DNA of 7,059 nt, from contig PMOU01000335.1 of assembly GCA_003161205.1 (NCBI GenBank), positions 1-7,059 of the forward strand. Direction: 5' to 3'. The position numbers and the translations under genes are program-made. Position 1 is the first letter of the stretch. Every line of letters begins with the position of its first letter. The notes under the pieces are model-generated. The model was given only the letters and a program-made list of their open reading frames with translations, did not search any database and was not told the origin of the DNA. The DNA comes from Actinomycetota bacterium (GTDB taxonomy: Bacteria > Actinomycetota > Actinomycetes > Streptosporangiales > Streptosporangiaceae). Of the stretch, positions 6,255 through 7,059 are shown piece by piece.

Positions 6255-6761
6255 TTACCAGTCGAACGCTTCGGCCTGGCTGCGGTACTCGAACAGCTCG
6301 GTCTTGTCGAACCACAGGTTCACCTCGTACTCGGCTTCCTTGGGGTTACCCGAGGCGTGCACGAGGTTGGCCACCGCCCTGCCCGTCGCGACGGCGACGG
6401 TCTTGGTCTGGTGCGCGAAGTCGCCCCGGATCGAACCGGGCTGGGCCTCGTTCGGATAGGTGGAGCCCACCATCTTGCGTACGGTGGCCACCGCGTCTTC
6501 GCCCTCGACGACGAATGCGATGACCGGCCCCCGCTGCATGAACGCCGCGGTCGCGTTGTAGACGACCGGTCCCGTCCGCTCTTCCAGGTCGAAATAATGC
6601 CTGCGGGTGAACTCGGCGTCCATCTCGCGCATTTTCACGCCGATGATCTTCAGCGACGCGTCTTCGAACCGCTGGATGATACGTCCGGCTAGGCCGCGGA
6701 CTACGGCATCGGGCTTCAGCACGACAAGCGTGCGCTCCCGAAACTGCTGAGAGTCGGCCAC
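6255..6761 (-). CDS. ndk: Nucleoside diphosphate kinase, long form
   Basis: Transfers the gamma-phosphate of ATP to other nucleoside diphosphates through a phospho-histidine, balancing NTP and dNTP pools. The 168-residue product starts at GTG6761, chosen because AAAGGA lies 5 nt upstream; the frame remains open to a GTG at 6791, but that codon directly abuts a likely -10 box. Family hallmarks are RTLVVLKPDAV (nucleotide-binding Lys16), VVEGEDAVATVRKMVGST (Arg95, Thr101), PGSIRGDF (Arg112) and NLVHASG with active-site His135. Two points differ from the classical 135-150-residue enzyme. About 10 extra residues lie between GDF and the NxxH motif (17 residues from Phe115 to Asn132, against 7 in E. 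coli Ndk), and the usual HGSD reads HASG. From memory, similar long forms occur in other bacteria and archaea. All key catalytic residues I can check are present, so I expect an active enzyme. It is convergent with the ligase gene and divergent from the next gene. Confidence 0.93.
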   Translation of the reverse strand: MADSQQFRERTLVVLKPDAVVRGLAGRIIQRFEDASLKIIGVKMREMDAEFTRRHYFDLEERTGPVVYNATAAFMQRGPVIAFVVEGEDAVATVRKMVGSTYPNEAQPGSIRGDFAHQTKTVAVATGRAVANLVHASGNPKEAEYEVNLWFDKTELFEYRSQAEAFDW

Positions 6762-6766
6762 AGTGA

Positions 6767-6773
6767 TCCTTTC
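6767..6773 (-). promoter_or_regulatory. Ribosome binding site fixing the ndk GTG start
   Basis: GAAAGGA on the minus strand, 5 nt before the GTG at 6761. It is identical in sequence and spacing to the site before the TTG of the transglycosylase gene, which supports both start choices. Confidence 0.7.
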
Positions 6774-6791
6774 CCCTTTACGAATGGTCAC

Positions 6792-6797
6792 AGGGTA
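6792..6797 (-). promoter_or_regulatory. Likely -10 box of the ndk promoter
   Basis: TACCCT on the minus strand fits the actinobacterial TAnnnT -10 pattern. It would start transcription about 25 nt before GTG6761, leaving room for the ribosome binding site. No good -35 hexamer is visible at 16-18 bp, so the call rests on the -10 and its position. Confidence 0.4.
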
Positions 6798-6897
6798 GCG
6801 GCCCGCGTACGTAAACCGGCATACAAGCTGGCTGCGGGAGCGTCACGCTCTGGTACCGGCTGAGCGAACCGCGGCGCATGGCTTGGGCCGGGTTCGT

Positions 6898-6926
6898 TTG
6901 ACATGATCTCCGGCAAAGCTGACACT
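6898..6926 (+). promoter_or_regulatory. Housekeeping-type promoter for the rightmost gene
   Basis: A perfect -35 TTGACA (6898-6903) is followed after 17 bp by GACACT (6921-6926), which keeps the A and final T of the TAnnnT -10 pattern. Transcription should begin 6-7 nt downstream, at about 6932-6933, which coincides with the GTG start codon of the next gene. It is one of the two divergent promoters in the 170-bp gap between ndk and that gene. Confidence 0.55.
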
Positions 6927-6931
6927 TGGCC

Positions 6932-7059
6932 GTGGTCCGGCGATATTACAGGGTGATCGCGGCATGCGCGGCGGCGGTTGGCGGCCTGGCGCTGCTGCCG
7001 GTCACCCCGGCGCAGGGAGCCGCCCGGCCGCCCTGGGCGGCGCCGGTCCCCGCATCCCG
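6932..7059 (+). CDS. Start of a secreted protein gene (signal peptide; cut by window end)
   Basis: Only the first 42 codons are present, so the function cannot be given. The N-terminus reads MVRRYYRVIAACAAAVGG and continues with LALLPVTPAQGAARPP: a basic n-region, a hydrophobic core of about 14 residues and a likely signal-peptidase site near AQG-A or GAA-R, followed by Pro/Ala-rich sequence, as in exported actinobacterial proteins. The internal Cys is not in a lipobox. GTG6932 is preferred because the promoter's predicted start point falls on it; TTG6926 and GTG6953 are in-frame alternatives. No Shine-Dalgarno sequence precedes any of the three at normal distance, which fits leaderless translation. 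Third-position GC is high, supporting real coding sequence. Confidence 0.7.
   Translation, partial: MVRRYYRVIAACAAAVGGLALLPVTPAQGAARPPWAAPVPAS

Overview
This window is high-GC DNA with strong G/C preference at third codon positions, non-ATG starts (TTG, GTG) and an actinobacterial-type cell-wall protein, so it most likely comes from an actinomycete chromosome. I cannot name the genus from the sequence alone. I see no phage, IS, CRISPR, tRNA or rRNA signals.

Layout from left to right. Positions 1-84 are a short AT-richer margin without a supportable gene. Positions 85-768 (minus) encode a membrane-anchored or secreted lysozyme-fold protein, probably a peptidoglycan lytic transglycosylase. Positions 769-1161 are a divergent intergenic region with a potentially structured leader for the minus-strand gene and an 11-bp inverted repeat at 1077-1116. 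Positions 1162-4518 (plus) encode a 1118-residue SNF2-family ATPase with an N-terminal SWIM zinc-binding motif. After 48 bp, 4567-6138 (plus) encodes a 523-residue AMP-forming acyl-CoA ligase. A G-rich 24-nt-period repeat (6137-6180) and a strong 19-bp hairpin (6190-6243) follow; the hairpin separates this gene from the convergent ndk gene, a long-form nucleoside diphosphate kinase (6255-6761, minus). At the right edge (6932-7059, plus) a gene begins with a clear signal peptide, preceded by a perfect TTGACA -35 box placed so that transcription should start at its GTG codon (probably leaderless). The window cuts this gene.

The genes look like ordinary chromosomal housekeeping or metabolic neighbours, not one dedicated system. 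Helicase and ligase may share a transcript because they run in the same direction with a short gap and no visible terminator, but no functional link is evident. The points most worth a second look are regulatory: the leader of the wall-hydrolase gene, the inverted repeat before the helicase, the nested hairpin between convergent genes, and the apparently leaderless promoter. I did not find convincing evidence of a new multi-gene system.
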